From a virus: a DNA stretch of 29,224 nt. Location of the stretch: positions 1-29,224 of IMG/VR virus record IMGVR_UViG_3300034012_001258. One strand, written 5' to 3'. Positions 11,647 through 19,829 of this stretch are shown one piece after another (position 1 is the stretch's first letter; the number at the start of each line of letters is the position of its first letter). The notes below the pieces were generated by a model, which did no database searches, was not told where the DNA came from, and saw only the letters and a list, made by a program, of their open reading frames with translations. A program made the translations under genes and the position numbers.

Positions 11647-12080
11647 GGGTTGAGTTAAGTGATATGGAGTTGATGATGGCGCGTTTTATTGCGGCGTCGA
11701 GGCAGACGTATGGGAGGAGGAATTACGAGGATAAGAAAAAGATGGAGGACGGCTTCCAGGCGGATGTGGATGGGATGATTGGGGAGATGTGTTTTGGGAA
11801 GTTGTTTAACTATTACGTGGATGTAAGTTTGGGAAAGAGGAAGGCTGATTTTGTTTCGAGGAAGGGTGAGAGTATTGATGTGAAGAGTACGAGGTATAGG
11901 AACGGGCGGCTTTTAGCTACACTGGATAAGACCCAAGACCCGTGCGATATTTATGTACTGATGGTGGTGGATGATAGGGGTGGGGAGTATAGGGGTTACG
12001 TGAAAAAAGAGGATTTGTTTAAGGACGAGAATAAAAAGGACTTAGGCCGCGGCGAAGGTTATGTCTATGAATTTAAGTGA
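11643..12080 (+). CDS. PD-(D/E)XK nuclease-like protein (145 aa)
   Basis: A possible metal-dependent nuclease. Three spaced acidic elements fit the PD-(D/E)XK core: Glu48 in DGMIGEMCFGKLF, Asp69 in KRKADFVSRKG, and Asp79-Val-Lys81 in SIDVKSTRYRNGRLL, followed by a strand in CDIYVLMVVDDRGG and a tail with GYVKKEDLF. Similar short phage proteins carry this signature. The start is taken at the TTG at 11643, overlapping the previous TGA, with AGGA seven bases before; ATG 11664 is the alternative. Its place between a regulator and the large terminase suggests a packaging or DNA-degradation role, but the substrate is unknown. Confidence 0.62.
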   Translation: MRVELSDMELMMARFIAASRQTYGRRNYEDKKKMEDGFQADVDGMIGEMCFGKLFNYYVDVSLGKRKADFVSRKGESIDVKSTRYRNGRLLATLDKTQDPCDIYVLMVVDDRGGEYRGYVKKEDLFKDENKKDLGRGEGYVYEFK

Positions 12081-13542
12081 TTTGATAGCGAAGCTACCCG
12101 TGGCGGAACAGGAGAAACTGTTAAGTCAGGTGGTGGAGTATAAAAACGCTTTAGAAAGAGAGAGATGCCAGAAGTCGTTCATGTCTTACGTGAAGAAGAT
12201 GTGGCCGGGGTTTATATTAGGTCGGCATCACGCCTTGATGGGGCAGAAGTTTGAGGAGATCGCAGAGGGTAAAGTAAAGCGATTAATTATTAACATCGCA
12301 CCTCGGCATACAAAGTCTGAGTTTGCTAGTTACTTATTGCCTAGTTGGTACTTAGGGAAATATCCGAATAAGAAGGTGATACAGACTTCGAATACGGCGG
12401 ATTTGGCTGTGAACTTCGGAAGGAAGGTTAGAAATTTAGTGATGAGTGAGCAGTACCGAGAGATCTTTAATGTGTCTCTACGGCAGGATTCGAAGGCGGC
12501 TGGCCGGTGGGCGACTAATTTTGATGGGGAATATTTTGCTATTGGGGTGGGTGGTACGGTAACGGGTAAGGGTGCGGACTTATTGATTATTGACGACCCG
12601 CATTCAGAGCAGGAAGCAACAGGGGATCCCGCGGCGTTTGATCGGGTTTTTGAGTGGTATACATCTGGACCGCGTCAGCGTCTACAGCCTGGAGGAGCCA
12701 TAGTCGTTGTCATGACTAGGTGGTCGGACAGAGACTTAACAGGGAAAATAATTAAGGAAGCGGCAAAGAGGGATAAGCACGAGGAGTGGGAGGTTATTGA
12801 ACTACCGGCGATTATGCCGAGTGGAAATCCTCTATGGCCTGAGTTCTGGTCGTTAAAAGAGTTAGAGGCGTTAAGGGAGGAGCTACCTCCTAGTAAATGG
12901 AATGCTCAGTACCAGCAGACCCCGACAGGCGAAGAAGGCGCGATAGTAAAAAGAGAATGGTGGAAGGTGTGGGAGAAGGACGATCCTCCGGCGTGTGATT
13001 TTATTATTCAGAGCTGGGACACCGCGTTTACGAAAAGTGAGAGGGCTGACTACTCGGCGTGTACGACATGGGGTGTCTTTTATAAGGATGAAGATAAAAG
13101 GGATCCGAACATTATTATGTTGGATGCCTTCCAAAAACGAATGGAATTCCCTGAGTTAAAAGACAAAGCTTTAAGTCAGTATAAGTACTGGGAGCCGGAT
13201 GCTTGTATTATCGAGGCCAAAGCTGCTGGCGCGCCGTTAGTGTTTGAACTTAGGCAGATGGGGGTACTTGTTTCTGAGTACACCCCGGTGAGAGGTAATG
13301 ATAAGTTTGTAAGAATAAATAGTGTTTCTGATCTGTTTAGATCAGGAAAGGTATGGAGGCCGGATACGAGATGGGCAGAGGAAGTTGTCGAACAGATGGC
13401 TGCCTTCCCTAATGCGGAACATGATGACCTCGTAGACTCAAGTGTGCAGGCACTGATACGATTCAGACAAGGCGGATTTTTACGGCTGGCTACCGATGAA
13501 GAGGATGAGCCAGTGTCCTTTCGCAGGAAAGCTTATTACTAA
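12067..13542 (+). CDS. terL: terminase large subunit, ATPase and nuclease (491 aa)
   Basis: Motor that pumps DNA into the prohead and cuts it. Visible motifs: a variant Walker A APRHTKSE at 78-85, Walker B LLIIDDP with Asp166/Asp167, the coupling segment VVVMTRWSDRDLTG, and a nuclease domain with Asp308 (IQSWDTAFTKSE), Glu373 (CIIEAKAAGAP) and Asp443/Asp444/Asp447 (AEHDDLVDSSVQAL). Length and motif order are those of terminase_6-type large subunits. Two start ATGs lie at 12061 and 12067; the second is chosen because GAAGG is better spaced to it. It overlaps the nuclease-like gene by about 14 bases. Confidence 0.93.
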   Translation: MNLSDLIAKLPVAEQEKLLSQVVEYKNALERERCQKSFMSYVKKMWPGFILGRHHALMGQKFEEIAEGKVKRLIINIAPRHTKSEFASYLLPSWYLGKYPNKKVIQTSNTADLAVNFGRKVRNLVMSEQYREIFNVSLRQDSKAAGRWATNFDGEYFAIGVGGTVTGKGADLLIIDDPHSEQEATGDPAAFDRVFEWYTSGPRQRLQPGGAIVVVMTRWSDRDLTGKIIKEAAKRDKHEEWEVIELPAIMPSGNPLWPEFWSLKELEALREELPPSKWNAQYQQTPTGEEGAIVKREWWKVWEKDDPPACDFIIQSWDTAFTKSERADYSACTTWGVFYKDEDKRDPNIIMLDAFQKRMEFPELKDKALSQYKYWEPDACIIEAKAAGAPLVFELRQMGVLVSEYTPVRGNDKFVRINSVSDLFRSGKVWRPDTRWAEEVVEQMAAFPNAEHDDLVDSSVQALIRFRQGGFLRLATDEEDEPVSFRRKAYY

Positions 13543-13551
13543 GGAATGATA

Positions 13552-15900
13552 ATGATAGATCGACCCCTTGAGCCTATTGAGTCAGAAGGTATTGAAATTG
13601 AAATCGTTAATCCTGAGTCTGTATCCATAGGGATGGACGGGCTAGAAATAGAAATAGAACCCGGACAGGAATCAGCAGAAGACTTTGATGCGAACCTTGC
13701 TGACTATATGTCAGAGTCAGAACTATCGACTTTGGCGACCGATTTAATCGGTGAGGTCGATGCAGATATCGGCTCGAGAAAAGACTGGGTCGATATGTAC
13801 GTTAAAGGGTTAGAAGTTTTAGGGATGAAATATGAGGAGAGGACAGAACCCTGGAACGGAGCCTGCGGTGTGTTCTCGACCTTATTAACAGAAGCGGCGG
13901 TACGGTTTCAGTCTGAAATGATTATCGAAACCTTCCCTGCTCAGGGTCCAGTGAAGACCGAGATTATCGGTCAGATTACTAAAGAAAAAGAAGACGCAGC
14001 CGAAAGGGTAAAAGACGATATGAACTATCGTTTAACTGAGACCATCCCTGAATATAGACCTGAACATGAAAGGATGTTATTTAATTTAGGTCTTAGCGGC
14101 GCCGCTTTTAAAAAGGTTTACTACGACCCGAATTTAGGGCGAGAGACGGCGGTGTTTATTCCCGCTGAAGATGTGATTATTCCTTACGGAGCGTCTGGAG
14201 CGAGGACCGCGGAACGCGTCACACACATGATGCGTAAGACTAAAAACGATATCCACCGGCTTCAGGTTAAAGGATTTTATCGGGATGTTGAGTTAGGTGA
14301 CCCGATAAAAATTCATAATGACGTTGAAGAAAAGAAAGCCGAAGAGACGGGGTTTTCGATTAACGACGATGACAGATATTTAATCTGTGAAATACAGGTG
14401 GATTTAAATCTACCTGGGTTTGAAGAGGAAGACGACGTAGCCGTTCCTTATATTATTACCATCGATAAAGGAACGAATAAAGTTCTATCGATATACAGGA
14501 ACTGGCGTGAAGGCGATCACTTATATAGAAAGCGTCAGCACTTAGTTCAGTATGACTACGTCCCAGGATTTGGTGCTTATGGCTTTGGGTATATCCATTT
14601 AATCGGCGGATATGCTCGAGCAGGTACGATGTTGATTAGACAATTAGTCGATGCGGGTACGTTATCTAATTTACCAGGAGGTCTTAAGTCTCGAGGTCTT
14701 AGGGTAAAAGGTGATGACACCCCGATAGCGCCGGGAGAATTCAGAGACGTAGATGTTCCTAGTGGCGCGATTAAAGATAATATTATGACGCTTCCTTATA
14801 AGGAGCCGTCACAAGTCTTAGCCGCTTTATTAGATAAGATAAGTGAAGAAGGCAGAAGATTAGGGTCGATTGCTGACATGAAAGTCAGTGATATGTCGTC
14901 TCAAGCGCCGGTAGGAACGACCTTAGCTCTCTTAGAGAGACAGTTAAAAACCATGAGTGCGGTGCAAGCCCGTGTTCATGCGGCGATGAAGCAGGAATTT
15001 AAGCTACTAAAAGACATTATTAAGGACTATAGCCCTGAAGAATATAGCTATATCCCTGAAGGCGGCGACCGAAAAGCCAAACAAGAGGACTACGAACACG
15101 TAGAAATCATCCCAGTGAGTGATCCCAACGCCGCAACGATGGCTCAAAGGATCATGCAATACCAAGCGGTCATCCAATTAGCGGCTCAAGCCCCACAAAT
15201 TTACGATTTACCCCAGTTACATCGGCAAATGATTGAAGTTTTAGGGGTGAAAAACGCCGATAAGTTGGTTCCGTTACCTGAAGATCAGCATCCTAAAGAC
15301 CCTGTTTCTGAAAACATGGCGTTTTTAAGGATGGAACCCACGAAAGCGTTCATATATCAGGACCACGACGCTCATATTGCGACTCACATGACCTTTATTC
15401 AGGATCCAATGATCCAACAAATGATTGGTCAGAACCCGATGGCGCAGCAAATTGGTTCCGCGGTACAGGCACACGTAGCAGAACACCTATCTTTCCTTTA
15501 TAGAAGAAAAATTGAGGAGCAAATCGGCGTTCCTCTGCCGCCTCCTAACGAAAAACTTCCAGATGATGTGGAGGTTGAGATATCAAGACTGACAGCACAG
15601 GCTGGCGCGCAGCTCTTACAGATGAACATGGCTCAAGCCCAACAGCAACAAGCCATGCAACAAGCCCAAGATCCGATTGTTCAGATGCAACAGGCTGAAC
15701 TACAGATCAAAGCCGAAGAAGTTAAGAGAAAAGCCGCTAAAGATCAGGCTGATATTGCTTTAGCCCAAGCAAGATTAAAAGTCGAGCAAGAGCGTATAGC
15801 TATCGAGGCTCAAAAAGAACAGCAACGCTTACAGGCTAAGTCTGTTGAGAACGATAAAAAACTCAAGGCTGATGTTCTTACGAAAATGACGAGGGGCTAA
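13552..15900 (+). CDS. portal protein (782 aa)
   Basis: Forms the dodecameric ring through which DNA enters the head. Recognised from size, position directly after TerL and landmarks common in portal proteins of uncultured aquatic phages: WNGACGVFSTLLTEAAVRFQ near the N-terminus, LSGAAFKKVYYDPNLGRE, VPYIITIDKGTNKVLSIYRN, FGFGYIHLIGGYARAGTMLI-type core, SSQAPVGTTLALLERQLKTM. The last 120 residues are Gln- and Ala-rich and strongly coiled coil (QAQQQQAMQQAQD, then VKRKAAKDQADIALAQARLK), probably a barrel or crown. Start at ATG 13552 is favoured because AAGGA is six bases away; an ATG at 13546 abuts it. TAATG overlap with the next gene. Confidence 0.85.
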   Translation: MIDRPLEPIESEGIEIEIVNPESVSIGMDGLEIEIEPGQESAEDFDANLADYMSESELSTLATDLIGEVDADIGSRKDWVDMYVKGLEVLGMKYEERTEPWNGACGVFSTLLTEAAVRFQSEMIIETFPAQGPVKTEIIGQITKEKEDAAERVKDDMNYRLTETIPEYRPEHERMLFNLGLSGAAFKKVYYDPNLGRETAVFIPAEDVIIPYGASGARTAERVTHMMRKTKNDIHRLQVKGFYRDVELGDPIKIHNDVEEKKAEETGFSINDDDRYLICEIQVDLNLPGFEEEDDVAVPYIITIDKGTNKVLSIYRNWREGDHLYRKRQHLVQYDYVPGFGAYGFGYIHLIGGYARAGTMLIRQLVDAGTLSNLPGGLKSRGLRVKGDDTPIAPGEFRDVDVPSGAIKDNIMTLPYKEPSQVLAALLDKISEEGRRLGSIADMKVSDMSSQAPVGTTLALLERQLKTMSAVQARVHAAMKQEFKLLKDIIKDYSPEEYSYIPEGGDRKAKQEDYEHVEIIPVSDPNAATMAQRIMQYQAVIQLAAQAPQIYDLPQLHRQMIEVLGVKNADKLVPLPEDQHPKDPVSENMAFLRMEPTKAFIYQDHDAHIATHMTFIQDPMIQQMIGQNPMAQQIGSAVQAHVAEHLSFLYRRKIEEQIGVPLPPPNEKLPDDVEVEISRLTAQAGAQLLQMNMAQAQQQQAMQQAQDPIVQMQQAELQIKAEEVKRKAAKDQADIALAQARLKVEQERIAIEAQKEQQRLQAKSVENDKKLKADVLTKMTRG

Positions 15901-17039
15901 TGATCTGGAACAGTGACTTAAAGGTCTTTAATGACCAGGAATGCAAAGAACTCGTGGAAGAGTTTTGTTCGGGAGAACATACCGATGAAAACAAGATGCC
16001 GGAGTACTATAAAAATAGCTATGGTTACTTTAACCTCCCTAAGTCACTGCAATACGTAGATCGTCTCACTTCATTAATTAAAGATCGATACCCGTCAGCG
16101 GTTTTTGCTAATACATATACCCGTTCATATCATCGTCATAGCGTCTTAAATTTACATACAGACCGGAAAGGTTTAGACCTGACGCTAAGTGTGTGTCTCG
16201 AGGATAAAAACAACCTTGACTGGCCGCTTAATATAAGCGCTAAGACCTATGACGGTGACGAGTGGGATTTAAAAGCTGATAGTAATCACTATAAAGACAA
16301 ATACTTAGAAGCGCATTTCGGCGTAGGACATGGCGCAGTGATGGAGGGCAGGCGATTCCCTCACTGGCGCGATGAATTGCTATGCGGCGAAAAGCAGCGA
16401 GCCGTTTATATTTTTTACCATTGGACGCTGCCCAAGGTAAAAGAAACAAGTCGAGTTTTATTTAGGTCAACAAAACCTATAGAGACGGCGCTATACGGAA
16501 ACTTTTTAACAAAAGAAGAATGTAAAGAACTTATCGATCAAGCTTCGACCAAGTTATTTAAATCAACGGTTGTCCATCATGAGACCGGTCAGCCAACCGA
16601 TCACCCTCATCGAACAAGTTACGGCACGTTTTTACAGCGAGGGAGTTCGCCATTGGTCAGCCAGTTAGAGCAGCGTATTGCTCAAATAACAGGGGTTCCA
16701 GTAGAACATGGCGAGGGATTGCAAATCCTTCGTTATGAAGAAGGACAAGAGTACAAACCTCATCATGATTACTTTGATCCTTCTAGACCTCCAACTACAC
16801 AAGACCTTGATAAATCCGGCCAAAGAATCGCGACGTTTCTTATTTATTTAAATACGCCAGAAGAAGGTGGCGGAACGTACTTCCCAGAAGCGAATTTAGA
16901 GTTCGAAGCTTTAGAAGGAAACGCGTTGTTATTTAAGTACCCTAATATGGAAAGAGCCTCTTTACACGCAGGCGTGCCTGTAAAAAAAGGGGTGAAATGG
17001 GTAGCGACTAAGTGGCTTAGGCAGAGGCCATTCCGATGA
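15900..17039 (+). CDS. tandem-domain 2-oxoglutarate/Fe(II) oxygenase, prolyl-4-hydroxylase-like (379 aa)
   Basis: A hydroxylase using Fe(II), O2 and 2-oxoglutarate. The C-terminal domain (about 190-379) is a clear prolyl-4-hydroxylase type: ILRYEEGQEYKPHHDYFDP with His288-x-Asp290, QRIATFLIYLNTPEEGGGTY, FPEANLEFEALEGNALLF, LHAGVPVKKGVKWVATKW with His356 and Lys366. The N-terminal half shows a second, diverged set: LHTD (His86, Asp88), FPHWRDELL (His155), with Lys165 or Arg167 as oxoglutarate anchor. The two domains are joined at VKETSRVLFRSTKPIETALY. The substrate is probably prolyl residues in protein; a glycosyltransferase-like gene follows with an ATGA overlap. Start by TAATG overlap, with GAGGGG before it. 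Confidence 0.85.
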   Translation: MIWNSDLKVFNDQECKELVEEFCSGEHTDENKMPEYYKNSYGYFNLPKSLQYVDRLTSLIKDRYPSAVFANTYTRSYHRHSVLNLHTDRKGLDLTLSVCLEDKNNLDWPLNISAKTYDGDEWDLKADSNHYKDKYLEAHFGVGHGAVMEGRRFPHWRDELLCGEKQRAVYIFYHWTLPKVKETSRVLFRSTKPIETALYGNFLTKEECKELIDQASTKLFKSTVVHHETGQPTDHPHRTSYGTFLQRGSSPLVSQLEQRIAQITGVPVEHGEGLQILRYEEGQEYKPHHDYFDPSRPPTTQDLDKSGQRIATFLIYLNTPEEGGGTYFPEANLEFEALEGNALLFKYPNMERASLHAGVPVKKGVKWVATKWLRQRPFR

Positions 17040-17884
17040 TAAGCATACCTATTGCGGTATGCGCGGGAAATTTTGGGCTTCAGTTAGATTTGTTTTGGTA
17101 TCAGCACAAAAAAATCTATGGCGTTCAGGCATGGAGAAAAGCACTTGCTTTGGTAGTTAATAAGAATGAACCGCACGAAGAAGCGCATAAGATCTTGCCG
17201 TGGGATATCAATCTTCCGCATAGCCTTGTTGTAAGTTGTTTTGAGTTTTTAAACTTAGAACAAATTTATGACCGGCTTATAGTACCGATAAATATTCAAG
17301 TAGCTTTAATACAAGCATTAAAAGACTTTGATGATGAGGAAGTTATTGAGTTATTAGATTGCGATATGTTTCATTTAAAACGCCATCCAAAGATAGACGT
17401 TAAAGATGAAGTAATCGTTTCAAATATCTACGAAGGCTGGCACTTAAAAAGTTTAACAGAGCATAAACACCTTGTAGAGCCTTTGTTAATCAAAGAACAT
17501 GGACCTTACAACGGTGGGTTTGTGCCTATTATTGCAAAGGCCAAGACGTTTAAAAAAATAGCTATTACGTGGCTTCAGGCTCATAAACAAATATTTCAGA
17601 GTACGGAGTCAAAAGACTTTCGTTGGTGGGCTGGTATGTACGCCTTACAAGTAGCTTGTGCCAACCATCGAGTCCACATGCGGCATGAAGATCTTGTTTA
17701 TGTCCCTGGGTTTAACAATTACAAGCCATCTCATTACATCAGTCATTATTCATGCGATACAAGATTTAACAAGAAAATTATTAAATCGATTGAAGATATA
17801 AAGACTGATAATTTTTTAGAGAATGATTTTTATTGGGCGGTGAAAGATTGGCTTGAATCAAGGAAAAGACATGGATGTGTTTGA
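17036..17884 (+). CDS. glycosyltransferase-like protein resembling hydroxyproline/serine O-glycosyltransferases (282 aa)
   Basis: Landmarks recall plant/algal hydroxyproline O-arabinosyltransferases and peptidyl-serine galactosyltransferases (GT95/GT96 type): the DxD-type metal site ELLDCDMFHLKRHP (Asp108, Asp110), EHGPYNGGFVPIIAKA with YNGG at 158-161, RWWAGMYALQVACANHRV at 196-213 (compare their W..EMYAYA..A) and a late PSHYISHYSCD (compare I.HYTY). In those enzymes sugar is added to hydroxyproline or serine in secreted proteins. Here it overlaps by ATGA a prolyl-hydroxylase-like gene, so a two-step modification is suggested. No signal peptide or membrane segment is visible, so it acts in the host cytoplasm. 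Family by pattern, not by a search. Confidence 0.6.
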   Translation: MISIPIAVCAGNFGLQLDLFWYQHKKIYGVQAWRKALALVVNKNEPHEEAHKILPWDINLPHSLVVSCFEFLNLEQIYDRLIVPINIQVALIQALKDFDDEEVIELLDCDMFHLKRHPKIDVKDEVIVSNIYEGWHLKSLTEHKHLVEPLLIKEHGPYNGGFVPIIAKAKTFKKIAITWLQAHKQIFQSTESKDFRWWAGMYALQVACANHRVHMRHEDLVYVPGFNNYKPSHYISHYSCDTRFNKKIIKSIEDIKTDNFLENDFYWAVKDWLESRKRHGCV

Positions 17885-18062
17885 GTTATTACACGGGAAA
17901 TTACAAGACAGAATCCGAGATATGGAGATGTCTTTGAGCAACGGCTCGGCAAAAGATTATGCCGAGTATCGAGAGCTGTGCGGCGTTATCCGGGGTCTAC
18001 GATCCGCACAGATGGAAGTACAAGACCTTGCGAGTCGTTTAAAGGAAAGTGAAGATGAGTGA
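17871..18062 (+). CDS. small helical phage protein (63 aa)
   Basis: Function unknown. The ATG at 17871 is chosen for CAAGGAAAAGAC before it; an in-frame TTG at 17853 has none. It is almost entirely helix: MDVFELLHGKLQDRIRDMEM, then KDYAEYRELCGVIRGLRSAQ, ending in an acidic tail. The same pattern (LQDRIRDM, GAKDYAEYRE, CGVIRGL) recurs in tailed phages near head genes. It overlaps the glycosyltransferase by 14 bases and the next gene by eight. Confidence 0.7.
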   Translation: MDVFELLHGKLQDRIRDMEMSLSNGSAKDYAEYRELCGVIRGLRSAQMEVQDLASRLKESEDE

Positions 18063-18456
18063 GTTATTAATCTCCCAAGATGGAGAAACGGCAACGACGT
18101 TGCCTGAGTCGGCAGAGGAAAAGGCCAAGCAGTTGCCTGATCCTTCTACCTATCATTTGTTGTGTGTACTTCCAGAAGTGGAAGAGGAGTATGACAGCGG
18201 TCTTGTTAAAGCCGGGTCTACTGTTTACTACGAAGAAGTGCTTTCACCGGTTTTATTTGTAGTCAAGATGGGGCCGGATGCATATGGCGATAAATCAAGG
18301 TTTCCTTCAGGTCCATCCTGCAAGGTAGGGGACTTTGTTTTAGTCCGTCCAAACACAGGTACGAGGATCAAAATCCACGGCAAAGAGTTTCGAATCATTA
18401 ATGATGATTCAGTCGAAGCGGTGGTTCAAGATCCACGCGGCATTTCTCGAGCATAG
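18055..18456 (+). CDS. GroES-like co-chaperonin (133 aa)
   Basis: Probably folds into a 10-kDa chaperonin-like ring subunit that could pair with host GroEL to fold phage capsid protein, as T4 gp31 does. The family pattern is visible after a 30-residue lead: YHLLCVLPEVEEEYDSGLVK (start of the beta barrel and mobile loop), LFVVKMGPDAYGDKSRFPSG, PSCKVGDFVLVRPNTGTRIK, GKEFRIINDDSVEAVVQDPR. In GroES the same order is K.LP..DE......G....GP.......VK.GD.V......GT.....G.E...I...D..A. Its place before the scaffold and capsid genes fits. Start ATG 18055 (AAAGGA upstream) is better than GTG 18049. Confidence 0.78.
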   Translation: MSELLISQDGETATTLPESAEEKAKQLPDPSTYHLLCVLPEVEEEYDSGLVKAGSTVYYEEVLSPVLFVVKMGPDAYGDKSRFPSGPSCKVGDFVLVRPNTGTRIKIHGKEFRIINDDSVEAVVQDPRGISRA

Positions 18457-18464
18457 GAGGCGAT

Positions 18465-19364
18465 ATGAGTGAAGAATTTAAGTTCCCAGATGAAAAGGAA
18501 CAGCCTGTAGAAATTGAGGTCGAGGGCGAGGAAAAAGTAGAGATTGAAGTGGTTGAGGAAGAAAAGCCAAAACACTCCAAGCTTCGTGAAGAACCTAAGC
18601 CACTTGATGATTCAGAAATTAAAGAGTACAGCGACCGAGTAAAGAGTCGGATTGACCATTTATATAAGGGATATCAGACTGAGAAGCGTCGGGCTGAAGA
18701 AGCTGAACGTGCAAAAGAGGAAGCATTTCGTATTGCACAGTCAGTAGCGGAAGAGAATAAAAAACTCAAAGGTTCTTTATCTGAAGGTCAGGCTGCTTTA
18801 CTTGAGCAAGCCAAAAAAGCCGTAGCAAAAGAGTTAGAAGAAGCAAAGAAAGAGTATGTTCAGGCTTATGAATCGGGAGATTCACAGCGGCTTGTTGTTG
18901 CTAATGAGGAATTAACGGCAGCAAAAATCAAACTAGAACGGGTGAATAATTTCAAACCGACTAGACAAGAGCCTGAAAAAGAAGTACAAATTGAGCCACC
19001 GCGAGTTGATCCGAAAGCAGAAGCTTGGAAAAGGAAAAACGAGTGGTTTGGCTCAGACGATGAAATGACCGGTTTTGTCTTGGCGTATCACTCCAAGTTA
19101 ATAAAACAAGGTGTCGATGCATCGTCTGATGAATACTACGAGAAATTAGATTCTCGTATGCGGCAAGTGTTCCCGGAGTACTTTGACGCCGAGGAACCAC
19201 CTGAGAGAACTCAGCGTACAGTAAGGTCAAATGTGGCACCTGCGACACGAAGCGTTGCTCCTAAAAAGATCAAGCTTACTCCCAAGCAGGTGGAATACGC
19301 CAATAGGTACAAGATACCTCTAGAGAGGTATGCCCTTGAGGTCGCGAAATTACAAAGGAATTGA
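18465..19364 (+). CDS. scaffold-like protein (299 aa)
   Basis: Probably the internal scaffold for capsid assembly. Acidic N-terminus (VEIEVEGEEKVEIEVVEEEK), then a long coiled coil from about 65 to 165 (KRRAEEAERAKEEAFRIAQS, LEQAKKAVAKELEEAKKEYV), a Pro-rich linker, and a C-terminal helical domain (NEWFGSDDEMTGFVLAYHSK, MRQVFPEYFDAEEPPE) ending in a basic tail. Composition, length and position two genes before the major capsid are typical of scaffolds. AGGAGGCGAT before ATG is one of the best ribosome sites in the window. No protease gene is seen nearby. Confidence 0.75.
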   Translation: MSEEFKFPDEKEQPVEIEVEGEEKVEIEVVEEEKPKHSKLREEPKPLDDSEIKEYSDRVKSRIDHLYKGYQTEKRRAEEAERAKEEAFRIAQSVAEENKKLKGSLSEGQAALLEQAKKAVAKELEEAKKEYVQAYESGDSQRLVVANEELTAAKIKLERVNNFKPTRQEPEKEVQIEPPRVDPKAEAWKRKNEWFGSDDEMTGFVLAYHSKLIKQGVDASSDEYYEKLDSRMRQVFPEYFDAEEPPERTQRTVRSNVAPATRSVAPKKIKLTPKQVEYANRYKIPLERYALEVAKLQRN

Positions 19365-19365
19365 T

Positions 19366-19815
19366 ATGGAAAAGCAAGAACGAGGTCAACGCGAATCAAG
19401 AGAAACAGCGGAGCGTCCGAAGCGATGGATGCCGCCGCAATTGTTACCCGACCCCACACCGGAGCCTGGGTATCAGTTTCGTTGGATTCGTATTAGTACG
19501 TTGGGCGAAGCTGATCCGCGTCATATTTCTTCGAAATTACGTGAAGGCTGGGAGCCTGTAAAAGCGTCGATGCATCCTGAAGTTCAGATGATGTCTGGTT
19601 CACCCTCGCGGTTCCCAGATAGCATTGAGATCGGTGGTCTGTTGCTTTGCAAAACACCCGTTGAAATGGTTCAGCAGCGCAATGAGTTTTTCCAAAAACA
19701 AACGGATGCTCAGATGCAGTCTGTAGACAATAACTTCATGCGTCAAAACGATGCCAGAATGCCGCTCTTCCATGACCGGCAGAGTAAGGTAACGTTTGGC
19801 CGTGGATCTTCTTAA
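19366..19815 (+). CDS. hypothetical virion-module protein (149 aa)
   Basis: Function unknown. Seen between scaffold and decoration genes in related aquatic phages, judging by pattern: GYQFRWIRISTLGEADPRHI, SSKLREGWEPVKASMHPEVQ, IEIGGLLLCKTPVEMVQQRN, MPLFHDRQSKVTFGRG. The first third is Pro-rich, the middle beta-rich, the end Gln-rich. AAAGGAATTGAT precedes the ATG at 19366, two bases after the scaffold stop. A head-related role is inferred from position. Confidence 0.7.
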   Translation: MEKQERGQRESRETAERPKRWMPPQLLPDPTPEPGYQFRWIRISTLGEADPRHISSKLREGWEPVKASMHPEVQMMSGSPSRFPDSIEIGGLLLCKTPVEMVQQRNEFFQKQTDAQMQSVDNNFMRQNDARMPLFHDRQSKVTFGRGSS

Positions 19816-19829
19816 TCTAGGAGTTAGAG

